The notes beneath the pieces were generated by a model, which saw only the letters and a program-made list of their open reading frames with translations, made no database searches and was not told the DNA's origin. 12,380 bases of DNA, taken from assembly GCA_963975135.1 (NCBI GenBank), contig CAXBGQ010000062.1, forward strand, positions 1-12,380. The letters run 5' to 3'. Origin of the DNA: Alterinioella sp963975135 (lineage in GTDB: Bacteria > Pseudomonadota > Alphaproteobacteria > Rhodobacterales > Rhodobacteraceae). The position numbers and the translations under genes are program-made. The first letter of the stretch is position 1; every line of letters starts with the position of its first letter. This document shows, piece by piece, positions 1 through 6,339 of this stretch.

Positions 1-1274
1 TCAAATCCCCCAACCCGTTCTGGCTGGCCTCGGCCCCGCCGACGGACAAGGAATATAACGTGCGCCGCGCCTTCGAGGCCGGATGGGGCGGCGTTGTGTG
101 GAAAACGCTCGGCTCCGAAGGCCCGCCCGTCGTCAATGTGAACGGGCCTCGATACGGGGCCATCTGGGGCGCGGATCGGCGGCTTTTGGGGCTGAACAAT
201 ATCGAGTTGATCACAGACCGGCCTTTGCAGGTAAATCTGGAGGAGATCACCCGCGTCAAGAAGGACTATCCCGACCGCGCGGTGATCGTCTCGCTGATGG
301 TCCCGTGTGAGGAACAGGCCTGGAAAGACATCCTGCCGGAGGTCGAGGCGACCGGGGCCGACGGGATCGAGCTCAATTTCGGCTGTCCGCATGGCATGGC
401 CGAGCGCGGCATGGGATCTGCGGTGGGTCAGGTGCCGGAATATGTCCAGATGGTCGCGGAATGGTGCAAGAAATATTACTCCAAACCCGTGATCGTGAAA
501 CTGACGCCCAATATCACCGATATCCGCACCTCGGCGCGCGCCGCCAAGGCGGGCGGGGCCGATGCGGTGTCGCTCATCAACACGATCAATTCCATCACCT
601 CGGTCAATCTCGATGTCATGAGTCCCGAGCCGATGATCGACGGCAAGGGCACGCATGGCGGCTATTGCGGCCCGGCGGTCAAGCCCATTGCGCTGCATAT
701 GGTAGCCGATATCGCCCGCGATGCCGACACGCATGGCTTTCCGATCTCGGCCATTGGCGGCGTCACCACCTGGCGTGACGCGGCCGAGTTCATGGCGCTT
801 GGCGCGGGCAATGTGCAAGTCTGCACGGCGGCGATGACCTACGGGTTCAAGATCGTGTCGGAAATGATCTCGGGACTGTCGCAGTGGATGGATGAAAAGG
901 GATATACCAGTACGGATCAGTTCATCGGAAAGGCTGTGCCCAACGTGACGGATTGGAACTATCTCAACCTCAACCACATCACCAAGGCGCGCATCGACCA
1001 GGACGCCTGCATCAAATGCGGTCGCTGCTATGCGGCTTGCGAGGATACCTCGCATCAGGCCATCACGATGTCGGAAGATCGCGTGTTCGAGGTGCAGGAT
1101 GATGAATGCGTCGCCTGCAATCTCTGCGTCAATGTCTGCCCGGTCGAAAACTGCATTACCATGCTGACGCTGGAACCGGGCCAGATTGATGAACGCACCG
1201 GCAAGGTGGTGGAAAAGGATTATGCCAACTGGACCATGCATCCCAACAACCCCGGCAGCTGTGCCGCCGAATGA
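1..1274 (+). CDS. preA: NAD-dependent dihydropyrimidine dehydrogenase subunit PreA, 5'-truncated by window edge
   Basis: Catalytic subunit of the enzyme that reduces uracil and thymine to their 5,6-dihydro forms, the first step of reductive pyrimidine breakdown in the cytoplasm. The reading frame is open from base 3 (KSPNPFWLASAPP), 19 codons before the first possible internal start (GTG at 60). The gene therefore begins outside the window, and about a dozen N-terminal residues are missing from 423 visible. Seen: an FMN-binding TIM-barrel of dihydroorotate-dehydrogenase type (LNFGCPHGM, KLTPNITDI, INTINSI, GYCGPAVKPIAL, AIGGVTTW), then a C-terminal two-cluster ferredoxin domain with CxxCxxCxxxC at 1008-1040 and CxxCxxCxxxCP at 1107-1139. 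These bind two 4Fe-4S clusters that take electrons from PreT, expected upstream. The stop overlaps the next gene by ATGA. The residue I align with the catalytic Cys of mammalian dihydropyrimidine dehydrogenase is Val here (GSAVGQ, codon 423-425); I recall this as usual for bacterial PreA. Confidence 0.96.
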   Translation, partial: KSPNPFWLASAPPTDKEYNVRRAFEAGWGGVVWKTLGSEGPPVVNVNGPRYGAIWGADRRLLGLNNIELITDRPLQVNLEEITRVKKDYPDRAVIVSLMVPCEEQAWKDILPEVEATGADGIELNFGCPHGMAERGMGSAVGQVPEYVQMVAEWCKKYYSKPVIVKLTPNITDIRTSARAAKAGGADAVSLINTINSITSVNLDVMSPEPMIDGKGTHGGYCGPAVKPIALHMVADIARDADTHGFPISAIGGVTTWRDAAEFMALGAGNVQVCTAAMTYGFKIVSEMISGLSQWMDEKGYTSTDQFIGKAVPNVTDWNYLNLNHITKARIDQDACIKCGRCYAACEDTSHQAITMSEDRVFEVQDDECVACNLCVNVCPVENCITMLTLEPGQIDERTGKVVEKDYANWTMHPNNPGSCAAE

Positions 1275-1657
1275 TCGCCGGGCTTGATCATGTGAACCTG
1301 CGCACCGCGCAACTGGATGCTCTGGTGGGTTGGTATGGTCAGGTTCTGGGTCTGCATCCCGGCCGCCGGCCTGATTTCGGCTTTCCCGGTGCGTGGCTAT
1401 ATGCGGGCAAACAGGCGGTGCTGCATCTGATTGAGGATTGCGCCATTGACGGGCCCGGCGGCGACAAACTGGCGTTGGAGCATTTCGCCCTGAACGCAAG
1501 TGGCTACAAGGCGTTTATCGCCAAGTTAGAGGGGATGGGCATCGCCTACCGCCTGTCGCGCGTACCGCCCGGACCGGTCGATGTAGTGCAGGTCAATATA
1601 CATGACCCCGATGGCAACCACATCCATGTGGATTTTCAAATCGACGAGGTTGATTGA
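1271..1657 (+). CDS. VOC-fold (glyoxalase/bleomycin-resistance type) protein, substrate unknown
   Basis: A 128-residue protein with the vicinal-oxygen-chelate fold, two beta-alpha-beta-beta-beta modules that normally hold one divalent metal. Seen: N-terminal GLDHVNLRT, with H7 as first probable ligand; LHLIEDC around residues 51-57; LEHFAL with H71; and C-terminal NIHDPDGNHIHVDF. In that last motif the usual metal-binding Glu after GNHI is replaced by H119. The length is normal for a single-chain VOC protein. The ATG overlaps the preA stop (ATGA, 1271-1274) and only a weak GGCAG lies upstream, so translation is probably coupled to preA. Its position implies a job linked to pyrimidine reduction, for example handling a side product, but nothing in the sequence fixes a substrate. 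Naming it a lactoylglutathione lyase would be over-reading. Confidence 0.9.
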   Translation: MIAGLDHVNLRTAQLDALVGWYGQVLGLHPGRRPDFGFPGAWLYAGKQAVLHLIEDCAIDGPGGDKLALEHFALNASGYKAFIAKLEGMGIAYRLSRVPPGPVDVVQVNIHDPDGNHIHVDFQIDEVD

Positions 1658-1665
1658 CGAGGGCG

Positions 1666-1758
1666 ACAAGGCGTTTCGAAACGCCTTGTTTCAAGGGCTT
1701 TCAAAGCCCTTCAGACGCGGTTTCGAAACCGCGTTGTCAAGCCGCTTCGAAGCGGCTT
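1666..1758. repeat. Block of four adjacent perfect palindromes between convergent genes
   Basis: Almost every base from 1666 to 1758 belongs to a perfect inverted repeat: 1666-1689 (12-bp arms), 1693-1711 (9-bp arms, one central base), 1715-1734 (10-bp arms) and 1739-1758 (10-bp arms). They are separated by only 3, 3 and 4 bases, with centres every 22.5-24.5 bp. Three share a TTCGAA core; the second has TTTCAAA. Stem sequences differ between units while pairing stays perfect. The block begins 8 bp after the VOC stop and ends 23 bp before the stop of the oppositely oriented regulator. A bidirectional transcription barrier or mRNA 3'-end protection is likely, but no T-tract follows any stem on either strand, so these are not classical intrinsic terminators. 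I recall similar TTTCGAAA hairpin clusters in Rhodobacteraceae genomes. Confidence 0.9.
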
Positions 1759-1781
1759 TCCCCCCAAGGCAAGCGGCATGG

Positions 1782-2393
1782 TCAGGGCGTCAGGAGTTTT
1801 TTGAAAAGCTGCTCCAGATACCCTTCGGCCTCCTGCAACGGATCATGCCCCGGCCCCAGAACCGCACGCAACTGGACGTCGAAATCGGCATAATGTTGGG
1901 TCAGCGCCCAGATCGAAATGATCAGGTGGCGGGGATCGACGGGGGCAAGTTTTCCGGCATCCGACCAGCCCTGGATCACGGCCGATTTCTCATCGACCAG
2001 GGTTTTCAGATCGCCCTCCAACGCCGTCAGCATACGCGGCGCGCCTTGCAGGATCTCATTGGCGAAAAGGCGGCTTTCGCGCGGATAATCGCGGCTCATC
2101 TGCAATTTGCGCCGGACATAGGCCAACAGTTCCTCGACCGGGTCGCCACCGGCATCCAGCGCGCGCAGTGGATCCAGCCAGGTCTGCATCAGCCGGTCCA
2201 GCAGGGTGACATGAATGGCTTCCTTGGACGGAAAATAATAAAGCAGGTTGGGCTTTGACATCTCCGCCTCGACTGCGATCTGATCCAGCGTCGCGCCGCG
2301 AAACCCCTGGCGCGAGAAAACCTCCAGCCCCGCATTCAGGATGCTCTCGGTATTTTTGCGCTGAATGCGTGTGCGCGGCGGATGCAAATTCAT
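1782..2393 (-). CDS. rutR: TetR-family pyrimidine-responsive regulator, RutR-like
   Basis: A 203-residue one-component repressor. The N-terminal helix-turn-helix covers roughly residues 33-53 (TLDQIAVEAEMSKPNLLYYF) and is followed by the typical PSKEAI. The all-helical ligand domain closely matches E. coli RutR as I remember it: SRDYPxxSRLF (100-110), GDLKTLVDEKSAVIQGW (127-143), GKLAPVDPRHLI (147-158) and IWALTQHYADF (161-171). That last block contains the Trp/Gln/Tyr positions at the RutR uracil pocket. RutR binds uracil or thymine and then releases TTGACC-type palindromes. The ATG at 2393 was chosen because GGAG lies 8 nt upstream; an in-frame TTG at 2411 has no ribosome site. The gene is divergent from the hydrolase and transport operon, with a RutR-type site in the shared region, and so is likely autoregulated. 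In E. coli the Rut oxidative pathway is the target; here the neighbours are the reductive pathway. Confidence 0.93.
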   Translation of the reverse strand: MNLHPPRTRIQRKNTESILNAGLEVFSRQGFRGATLDQIAVEAEMSKPNLLYYFPSKEAIHVTLLDRLMQTWLDPLRALDAGGDPVEELLAYVRRKLQMSRDYPRESRLFANEILQGAPRMLTALEGDLKTLVDEKSAVIQGWSDAGKLAPVDPRHLIISIWALTQHYADFDVQLRAVLGPGHDPLQEAEGYLEQLFKKLLTP

Positions 2394-2450
2394 GGTTTGC
2401 ACTCCGCGCAAGCAGGTTGGCCCGTTTTCTGCGCCTTTTGTCCGGCAATT

Positions 2451-2464
2451 CGCCGCCTGCGGCG
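2451..2464. repeat. Small GC-rich inverted repeat in the rutR leader
   Basis: CGCCGC-CT-GCGGCG forms 6-bp perfect arms with a 2-base centre, between the putative rutR transcription start and its ATG. It would be a stable hairpin in the roughly 90-base rutR leader. A chance GC palindrome is possible. Confidence 0.35.
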
Positions 2465-2491
2465 TTCAATTTCTTGACTGTCCATATCCCT

Positions 2492-2521
2492 CTGATAGCG
2501 TGTTCTTGACCGATTGGTCAA
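2492..2521 (-). promoter_or_regulatory. Putative rutR promoter, -35 inside the operator
   Basis: Read on the minus strand, TTGACC (2521-2516) is followed after 18 bases by TATCAG (2497-2492), 4/6 to TATAAT. Transcription would start near 2485 and give a leader of about 90 bases. The -35 is one operator half-site, so bound repressor would block polymerase. Confidence 0.55.
2506..2521. promoter_or_regulatory. RutR-type operator
   Basis: TTGACC-GATT-GGTCAA is a palindrome with perfect 6-bp arms. The E. coli RutR consensus, as I recall it, is TTGACCAnnTGGTCAA, so this site matches at all defined positions except one inner base (G for A). It lies between the divergent rutR-like gene and the hydrolase operon, and is flanked by TGTTCT (2501-2506) and AGAACA (2523-2528), a further near-symmetric pair. 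Binding here would cover the -35 regions of promoters in both directions. Confidence 0.85.
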
Positions 2522-2535
2522 AAGAACAATTACAC
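2506..2535 (+). promoter_or_regulatory. Putative promoter of the hydrolase/transport operon, -35 inside the operator
   Basis: On the plus strand the other operator half-site, TTGACC (2506-2511), can act as -35. The -10 is weak: AATTAC at 2528-2533 (16-bp spacer) or TTACAC at 2530-2535 (18-bp spacer). An alternative -35, TTGACT at 2474-2479, has no convincing -10. Either choice leaves a leader of over 100 bases before the hydrolase start. Confidence 0.4.
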
Positions 2536-2578
2536 GACCCGGATTTCTGCCACCGGGCTGCCGGATCGGGGGGAACGC

Positions 2579-2671
2579 ATGACAGATCGCAAAACTGATC
2601 CGCGGCGCAGCGATGCCCCATTGCCCGGCGTGAAACCGAAGCAAGGAGAGGCCGATGTCCGCCCCCGGTGA
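2579..2671 (+). CDS. Possible 30-residue leader ORF overlapping the hydrolase start
   Basis: ATG at 2579 has a strong GGGGGGA ribosome-binding site (2568-2574) a few bases upstream. It opens a 30-codon frame that ends at TGA 2669-2671, 17 bases inside the hydrolase gene in a different frame. The peptide is rich in Arg, Lys, Asp and Pro, with no signal peptide or known domain. The hydrolase has its own good ribosome site inside this ORF, so leader translation could modulate hydrolase initiation. It may also be chance; no homologue is known to me. Confidence 0.3.
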   Translation: MTDRKTDPRRSDAPLPGVKPKQGEADVRPR

Positions 2672-3905
2672 GAACCTGAAAATCAACGGCTCGCGGCTGT
2701 GGGACAGCCTGATGGAAATGGCCAAAATCGGCCCCGGAATCGCGGGCGGTAACAACCGCCAGACCCTGACCGATGAAGATGCCGAGGGCCGCGCCCTGTT
2801 TCAAAGCTGGTGCCAGGCGGCGGGCATGTCCATGGGGCTCGATGAGATGGGCAACATGTTTGCCCGCCGCGAGGGCACCGACCCGGATGCGTTGCCGGTC
2901 TATGTCGGGAGCCACCTGGATACGCAGCCCACTGGCGGCAAATATGACGGCGTGTTGGGCGTGCTTGGCGGGCTCGAAATCATCCGCACCCTGAACGATC
3001 TGGGCATCAAGACGAAACACCCGATCGTGGTCACCAACTGGACCAACGAAGAGGGCACGCGCTATGCCCCCGCCATGCTGGCCTCGGGCGTTTTTGCCGG
3101 CAAACACACGCGTGACTGGGCTTACGAGCGGGTCGATGCCGAGGGCAAATCCTTCGGCAGCGAGTTGGAACGCATTGGGTGGAAAGGCGACGAAAGGGTC
3201 GGCGCGCGAAACATGCATGCCTTTTTCGAACTGCATATCGAACAGGGCCCGATTCTTGAGGCCGAGGGCCGCGATATCGGCGTTGTCACCCACGGGCAGG
3301 GCCTGCGCTGGATCGAATGCACCGTCACCGGCAAGGAAAGCCATACCGGATCGACCCCGATGGCGATGCGCAAAAACGCCGGTCGCGGCCTGGCGCTGGT
3401 GACCGAGCTGGTCCATGAGATCGCGATGGCGAACCAGCCCAATGCGGTCGGGGCCATCGGTCATATCGACGTCTACCCCAACAGCCGCAACATCATTCCG
3501 GGCAAGGTCGTGTTCACCGTCGACATGCGCACGCATCTTTTGGATAAACTGAACGCAATGGTGGATGAGTTCATGGCCCGCGCGCCGGCGCTCTGCGAAG
3601 GCATCGACACCGAATTTTCCTGCGAGATCGTCGGCCAGTTCGATCCGCCCGCTTTTGACGAGGGCTGCGTCGCCGCGGTGCGCAATGCGGCGGAACGGTT
3701 GGGGTATTCCCATATGGATATTGTGTCAGGTGCCGGGCATGATGCCTGCTGGATCAACGACGTGGCCCCGACGGCGATGGTGATGTGCCCCTGCGTGGAT
3801 GGCCTTTCCCATAACGAGGCCGAGGAAATCAGCCCCGAATGGGCCGAGGCCGGGGCCAATGTGCTGATGCATGCGGTGGTCGAAACGGCGGAGATCGTGG
3901 TGTGA
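2655..3905 (+). CDS. Zn-dependent M20-family hydrolase, probable N-carbamoyl-beta-alanine amidohydrolase
   Basis: Third enzyme of reductive pyrimidine breakdown: hydrolysis of N-carbamoyl-beta-alanine (or the beta-aminoisobutyrate analogue) to the beta-amino acid, CO2 and ammonia. The 416 residues are normal for the hydantoinase/carbamoylase amidase family (HyuC/AmaB/PydC type). Dinuclear-zinc residues visible: H87 and D89 in GSHLDTQ, D98 in KYDGV, E132-E133 in TNEEGTRY, H194 in FELHIEQG, and H386 in DGLSHNEAE. The SHTGSTPM block (229-236), NSRNIIPG (276-283) and GAGHDACW (359-366) belong to the lid/dimerisation and substrate-carboxylate regions. ATG 2655 has GGAG 6 bases upstream. First gene of the operon divergent from rutR. 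Family members also include L-carbamoylases, ureidoglycolate and allantoate hydrolases; the adjacent dihydropyrimidinase and preA favour the beta-ureidopropionase role. Confidence 0.92.
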   Translation: MSAPGENLKINGSRLWDSLMEMAKIGPGIAGGNNRQTLTDEDAEGRALFQSWCQAAGMSMGLDEMGNMFARREGTDPDALPVYVGSHLDTQPTGGKYDGVLGVLGGLEIIRTLNDLGIKTKHPIVVTNWTNEEGTRYAPAMLASGVFAGKHTRDWAYERVDAEGKSFGSELERIGWKGDERVGARNMHAFFELHIEQGPILEAEGRDIGVVTHGQGLRWIECTVTGKESHTGSTPMAMRKNAGRGLALVTELVHEIAMANQPNAVGAIGHIDVYPNSRNIIPGKVVFTVDMRTHLLDKLNAMVDEFMARAPALCEGIDTEFSCEIVGQFDPPAFDEGCVAAVRNAAERLGYSHMDIVSGAGHDACWINDVAPTAMVMCPCVDGLSHNEAEEISPEWAEAGANVLMHAVVETAEIVV

Positions 3906-3907
3906 TC

Positions 3908-3967
3908 ATGCAGGTGAAACAGGCGAGAACCGGCCCCTGCGGCACGAAAAGGGAGAGAGTGATATGA
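3908..3967 (+). CDS. Possible 19-codon mini-ORF filling the hydrolase-hydA spacer
   Basis: The 58-bp gap between hydrolase and hydA is spanned by ATG(3908)...TGA(3965-3967). It starts 3 bases after the hydrolase stop, and its stop overlaps the hydA start as ATGA. The peptide is basic with one Cys. There is no good ribosome site, but reinitiation after the hydrolase stop is conceivable. It may be accidental; the hydA ribosome site lies inside it. Confidence 0.2.
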   Translation: MQVKQARTGPCGTKRERVI

Positions 3968-5427
3968 CCACCAAAGTCATCAAGGGCGGCACCGTTTGCA
4001 CCGCCGATCGCACCTGGAAAGCCGATGTGCTGATCGAGGGCGAAACCATCAAACAGATCGGCGAGAATCTGACCGGCGATACTTACGTCGATGCCGAAGG
4101 GGCCTATGTGATCCCCGGCGGGATTGACCCGCATACCCATCTGGAAATGCCCTTCATGGGCACCACGGCGGCGGAAACTTTTGAGTCCGGCACCTGGGCG
4201 GCGGCGGCGGGGGGCACCACGATGCTGGTCGATTTCTGCCTGCCGGGTGCGGATGGGTCCATCAGGAACGCGATCAATGAATGGCACCGCAAATCGGCCC
4301 CGCAGATCTGTTCCGATATCGGTTATCACATGGCGATCACCGGCTGGAATGAGAGCGTTTTCAATGAGATGAAGGACGCGGTTGACATGGGCGTCAACAG
4401 CTTCAAGCATTTCATGGCCTATAAGGGCGCGCTGATGATCGAGGATGACGAGATGTTCGCGTCCTTCAAGCGCTGCAAGGAACTGGGCGCGCTGCCGATG
4501 GTGCATGCCGAAAACGGCGATCTGGTCGCTGACATGCAGGAACAGATGATCGCGCAGGGCATCACCGGGCCCGAGGGGCATGCCTATTCCCGCCCGCCCG
4601 AATTCGAGGGCGAGGCCGCAAACCGGGCCATCACCATTGCCGATGCGGCGGGCGTGCCGCTTTATATCGTGCATGTCTCCTGCGAGCAGGCGCATGAGGC
4701 GATCCGGCGGGCCCGGCAAAAGGGCATGCGCGTCTATGGCGAGCCGCTGATCCAATTTCTGACGCTCGATGAATCGGAGTATTTCAACACCGATTGGGAC
4801 CACGCGGCGCGGCGGGTGATGTCGCCGCCGTTCCGCAGCAAGGAACATCAGCAAAGCCTCTGGGCCGGGTTGCAAAGTGGATCTTTGCAGGTCGTCGCCA
4901 CCGATCACGCCGCCTTCAACACCGAACAGAAACGCGCCGGACGCGACGATTTCCGCATCATCCCCAATGGCTCGAACGGGTTGGAGGAACGGCTGGCGGT
5001 GCTCTGGACCGAAGGTGTGGAAACGGGTCGTCTGACGCCGAACGAATTCGTTGCAGTCACTTCAACAAACGTCGCCAAGATATTGAATATATATCCAAAA
5101 AAGGGTGCGATCGTTGAGGGGGCGGATGCCGATATCGTGGTCTGGGATCCCAAAATCTCCAAGACGATTTCGGCCTCGAACCACCATTCCGTGCTGGATT
5201 ACAACGTCTTTGACGGCTTCGACGTCACCGCGCAATCACGCTACACGCTGAGCCGGGGCGAGGTCATCTGGGCCTGGGGGCAGAACAGCCAGCCGCAACC
5301 GGGCCGGGGCCGCTTCGTGCCGCGCCCGCCCTTCCCCTCGGCGCATGAGGCGCTGAGCAAATGGAAGGCGCTGACCGCGCCCAAGCAGATCAACCGCGAT
5401 CCGCTGAACATTCCGGCGGGGATTTGA
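3964..5427 (+). CDS. hydA: Dihydropyrimidinase
   Basis: Ring-opening cyclic amidohydrolase, 487 residues, usual length for the family. It converts dihydrouracil/dihydrothymine to the N-carbamoyl-beta-amino acid, the substrate of the preceding gene product. Binuclear-metal residues seen: H57 and H59 in GGIDPHTHLE, carbamylatable K148 in NSFKHFMAYKG (with Y153 as substrate-binding Tyr), H181 in MVHAENGD, H237 in IVHVSC and D314 in ATDHAAF. The C-terminal STNVAKILNIYPKKG and adjoining beta-sandwich strands are typical of dihydropyrimidinase/D-hydantoinase. ATG 3964 is chosen over an upstream in-frame extension because GGGAGAG (3951-3957) sits 6 bases before it and MTTKVIKGGTV is the normal N terminus. 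Codons around 5062-5103 are unusually A/T-rich (see findings). The next gene begins within a few bases, so the operon continues. Confidence 0.97.
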   Translation: MTTKVIKGGTVCTADRTWKADVLIEGETIKQIGENLTGDTYVDAEGAYVIPGGIDPHTHLEMPFMGTTAAETFESGTWAAAAGGTTMLVDFCLPGADGSIRNAINEWHRKSAPQICSDIGYHMAITGWNESVFNEMKDAVDMGVNSFKHFMAYKGALMIEDDEMFASFKRCKELGALPMVHAENGDLVADMQEQMIAQGITGPEGHAYSRPPEFEGEAANRAITIADAAGVPLYIVHVSCEQAHEAIRRARQKGMRVYGEPLIQFLTLDESEYFNTDWDHAARRVMSPPFRSKEHQQSLWAGLQSGSLQVVATDHAAFNTEQKRAGRDDFRIIPNGSNGLEERLAVLWTEGVETGRLTPNEFVAVTSTNVAKILNIYPKKGAIVEGADADIVVWDPKISKTISASNHHSVLDYNVFDGFDVTAQSRYTLSRGEVIWAWGQNSQPQPGRGRFVPRPPFPSAHEALSKWKALTAPKQINRDPLNIPAGI

Positions 5428-5429
5428 GC

Positions 5430-6263
5430 TTGAACGCTGAAATGACGACAGATTCGATCGGTGCCACGGACCAATCCGCGCCCCGGGAGCCCGTGATCCA
5501 GGCAACGGATCTCGACCTGACCTTTCAGACCAATGATGGTCCGGTCCATGCCTTGAAGGGCGTGAGTCTCGACATTCAAAAGGGGGAATTCGTCAGCTTC
5601 ATCGGCCCGTCGGGCTGCGGCAAGACCACCTTTCTGCGGGTGATGGCGGCGCTGGAGGAGCCCACCGGTGGCACCATCACCGTCAATGGCATGACCCCTG
5701 ATGAAGCCCGGCGCAAACGCGCCTATGGCTATGTGTTTCAGGCGGCCGGGCTCTACCCCTGGCGGACCATCGAGAAGAACATCAAACTGCCGCTGGAGAT
5801 CATGGGGTTTGACCGGGCAGAGCAGGAAAAGCGGGTGAACAACGTCCTTCAACTCGTTGATCTGGAAGGGTTTGGTAAGAAATATCCCTGGCAGCTCTCG
5901 GGCGGGATGCAGCAACGCGCCTCGATCGCGCGGGCGCTGGCCTTTGATGCCGATATCCTGTTGATGGATGAGCCCTTTGGCGCGCTCGATGAGATCGTGC
6001 GCGACCATCTGAACGAACAATTGCTGAAGCTCTGGGCGCGCACCAACAAGACCATCGGCTTTGTGACGCACTCGATCCCCGAGGCGGTCTATCTCAGCAC
6101 AAAGATCGTGGTGATGAGCCCGCGTCCGGGGCGGATCACGGATATTATCGAAAGCGATCTGCCAGCCGAACGCCCGCTCGATATTCGCGACACGCCGGAA
6201 TTTCTGGCCATCGCGCACCGGGTGCGCGACGGGCTGCGCGCGGGGCATGCCTATGATGATTGA
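5430..6263 (+). CDS. ABC transporter ATP-binding protein, NitT/TauT (SsuB/TauB/ThiZ) type
   Basis: Cytoplasmic ATPase of an importer. Using the TTG start at 5430 (277 residues), the visible motifs are Walker A GPSGCGKTT (59-67), Q-loop Q104 in VFQAAGLYPW, signature LSGGMQQR (156-163), Walker B ILLMDEPFGALDE (176-188) and H-loop H214 in FVTHSIPEA. Sequence flavour and length fit the aliphatic-sulfonate/nitrate/taurine/HMP family. The start is uncertain: TTG 5430 has GGGGA about 7 bases upstream, whereas ATG 5442 has no clear ribosome site; an in-frame TTG at 5424 overlaps the hydA stop. All options lie within 15 bases of hydA, so the genes are coupled. With the two permeases and binding protein it forms a complete importer, and its place inside the catabolic operon points to a pyrimidine-related substrate. 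Confidence 0.95.
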   Translation: MNAEMTTDSIGATDQSAPREPVIQATDLDLTFQTNDGPVHALKGVSLDIQKGEFVSFIGPSGCGKTTFLRVMAALEEPTGGTITVNGMTPDEARRKRAYGYVFQAAGLYPWRTIEKNIKLPLEIMGFDRAEQEKRVNNVLQLVDLEGFGKKYPWQLSGGMQQRASIARALAFDADILLMDEPFGALDEIVRDHLNEQLLKLWARTNKTIGFVTHSIPEAVYLSTKIVVMSPRPGRITDIIESDLPAERPLDIRDTPEFLAIAHRVRDGLRAGHAYDD

Positions 6264-6279
6264 CGGCGCGAAACACGCA

Positions 6280-6339
6280 ATGCACATCCCGTACACAAGG
6301 CGTGCATTTCCCGTGCATACACGCAGGTGCGCGCGATGA
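6280..6339 (+). CDS. Possible 19-codon mini-ORF in the ATPase-permease spacer
   Basis: The 72-bp gap 6264-6335 has short related repeats: AATGCAC (6279-6285) pairs with GTGCATT (6302-6308), and CGTGCAT occurs at 6301-6307 and 6312-6318. It is also read through by an ORF starting at ATG 6280 and ending at TGA 6337-6339, overlapping the permease start as ATGA. The peptide is strongly basic with one Cys. No good ribosome site precedes it, so coding status is doubtful. The repeats may instead form an mRNA hairpin between the two genes. Confidence 0.2.
   Translation: MHIPYTRRAFPVHTRRCAR

Noticed and set aside
1666..1758. Reading the palindrome block as ordinary intrinsic terminators or a CRISPR array
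   Set aside because: No T-tract follows any stem on either strand; units are palindromes of differing sequence without spacers, unlike CRISPR repeats.
2394..2411. Upstream TTG start for the rutR-like gene
   Set aside because: No ribosome-binding site precedes it, whereas the ATG at 2393 has GGAG at 8 bases.
2466..3713. Antisense open frame (415 codons) opposite the hydrolase
   Set aside because: Shadow of a gene with complete metal-site motifs; it would also read through the regulatory region.
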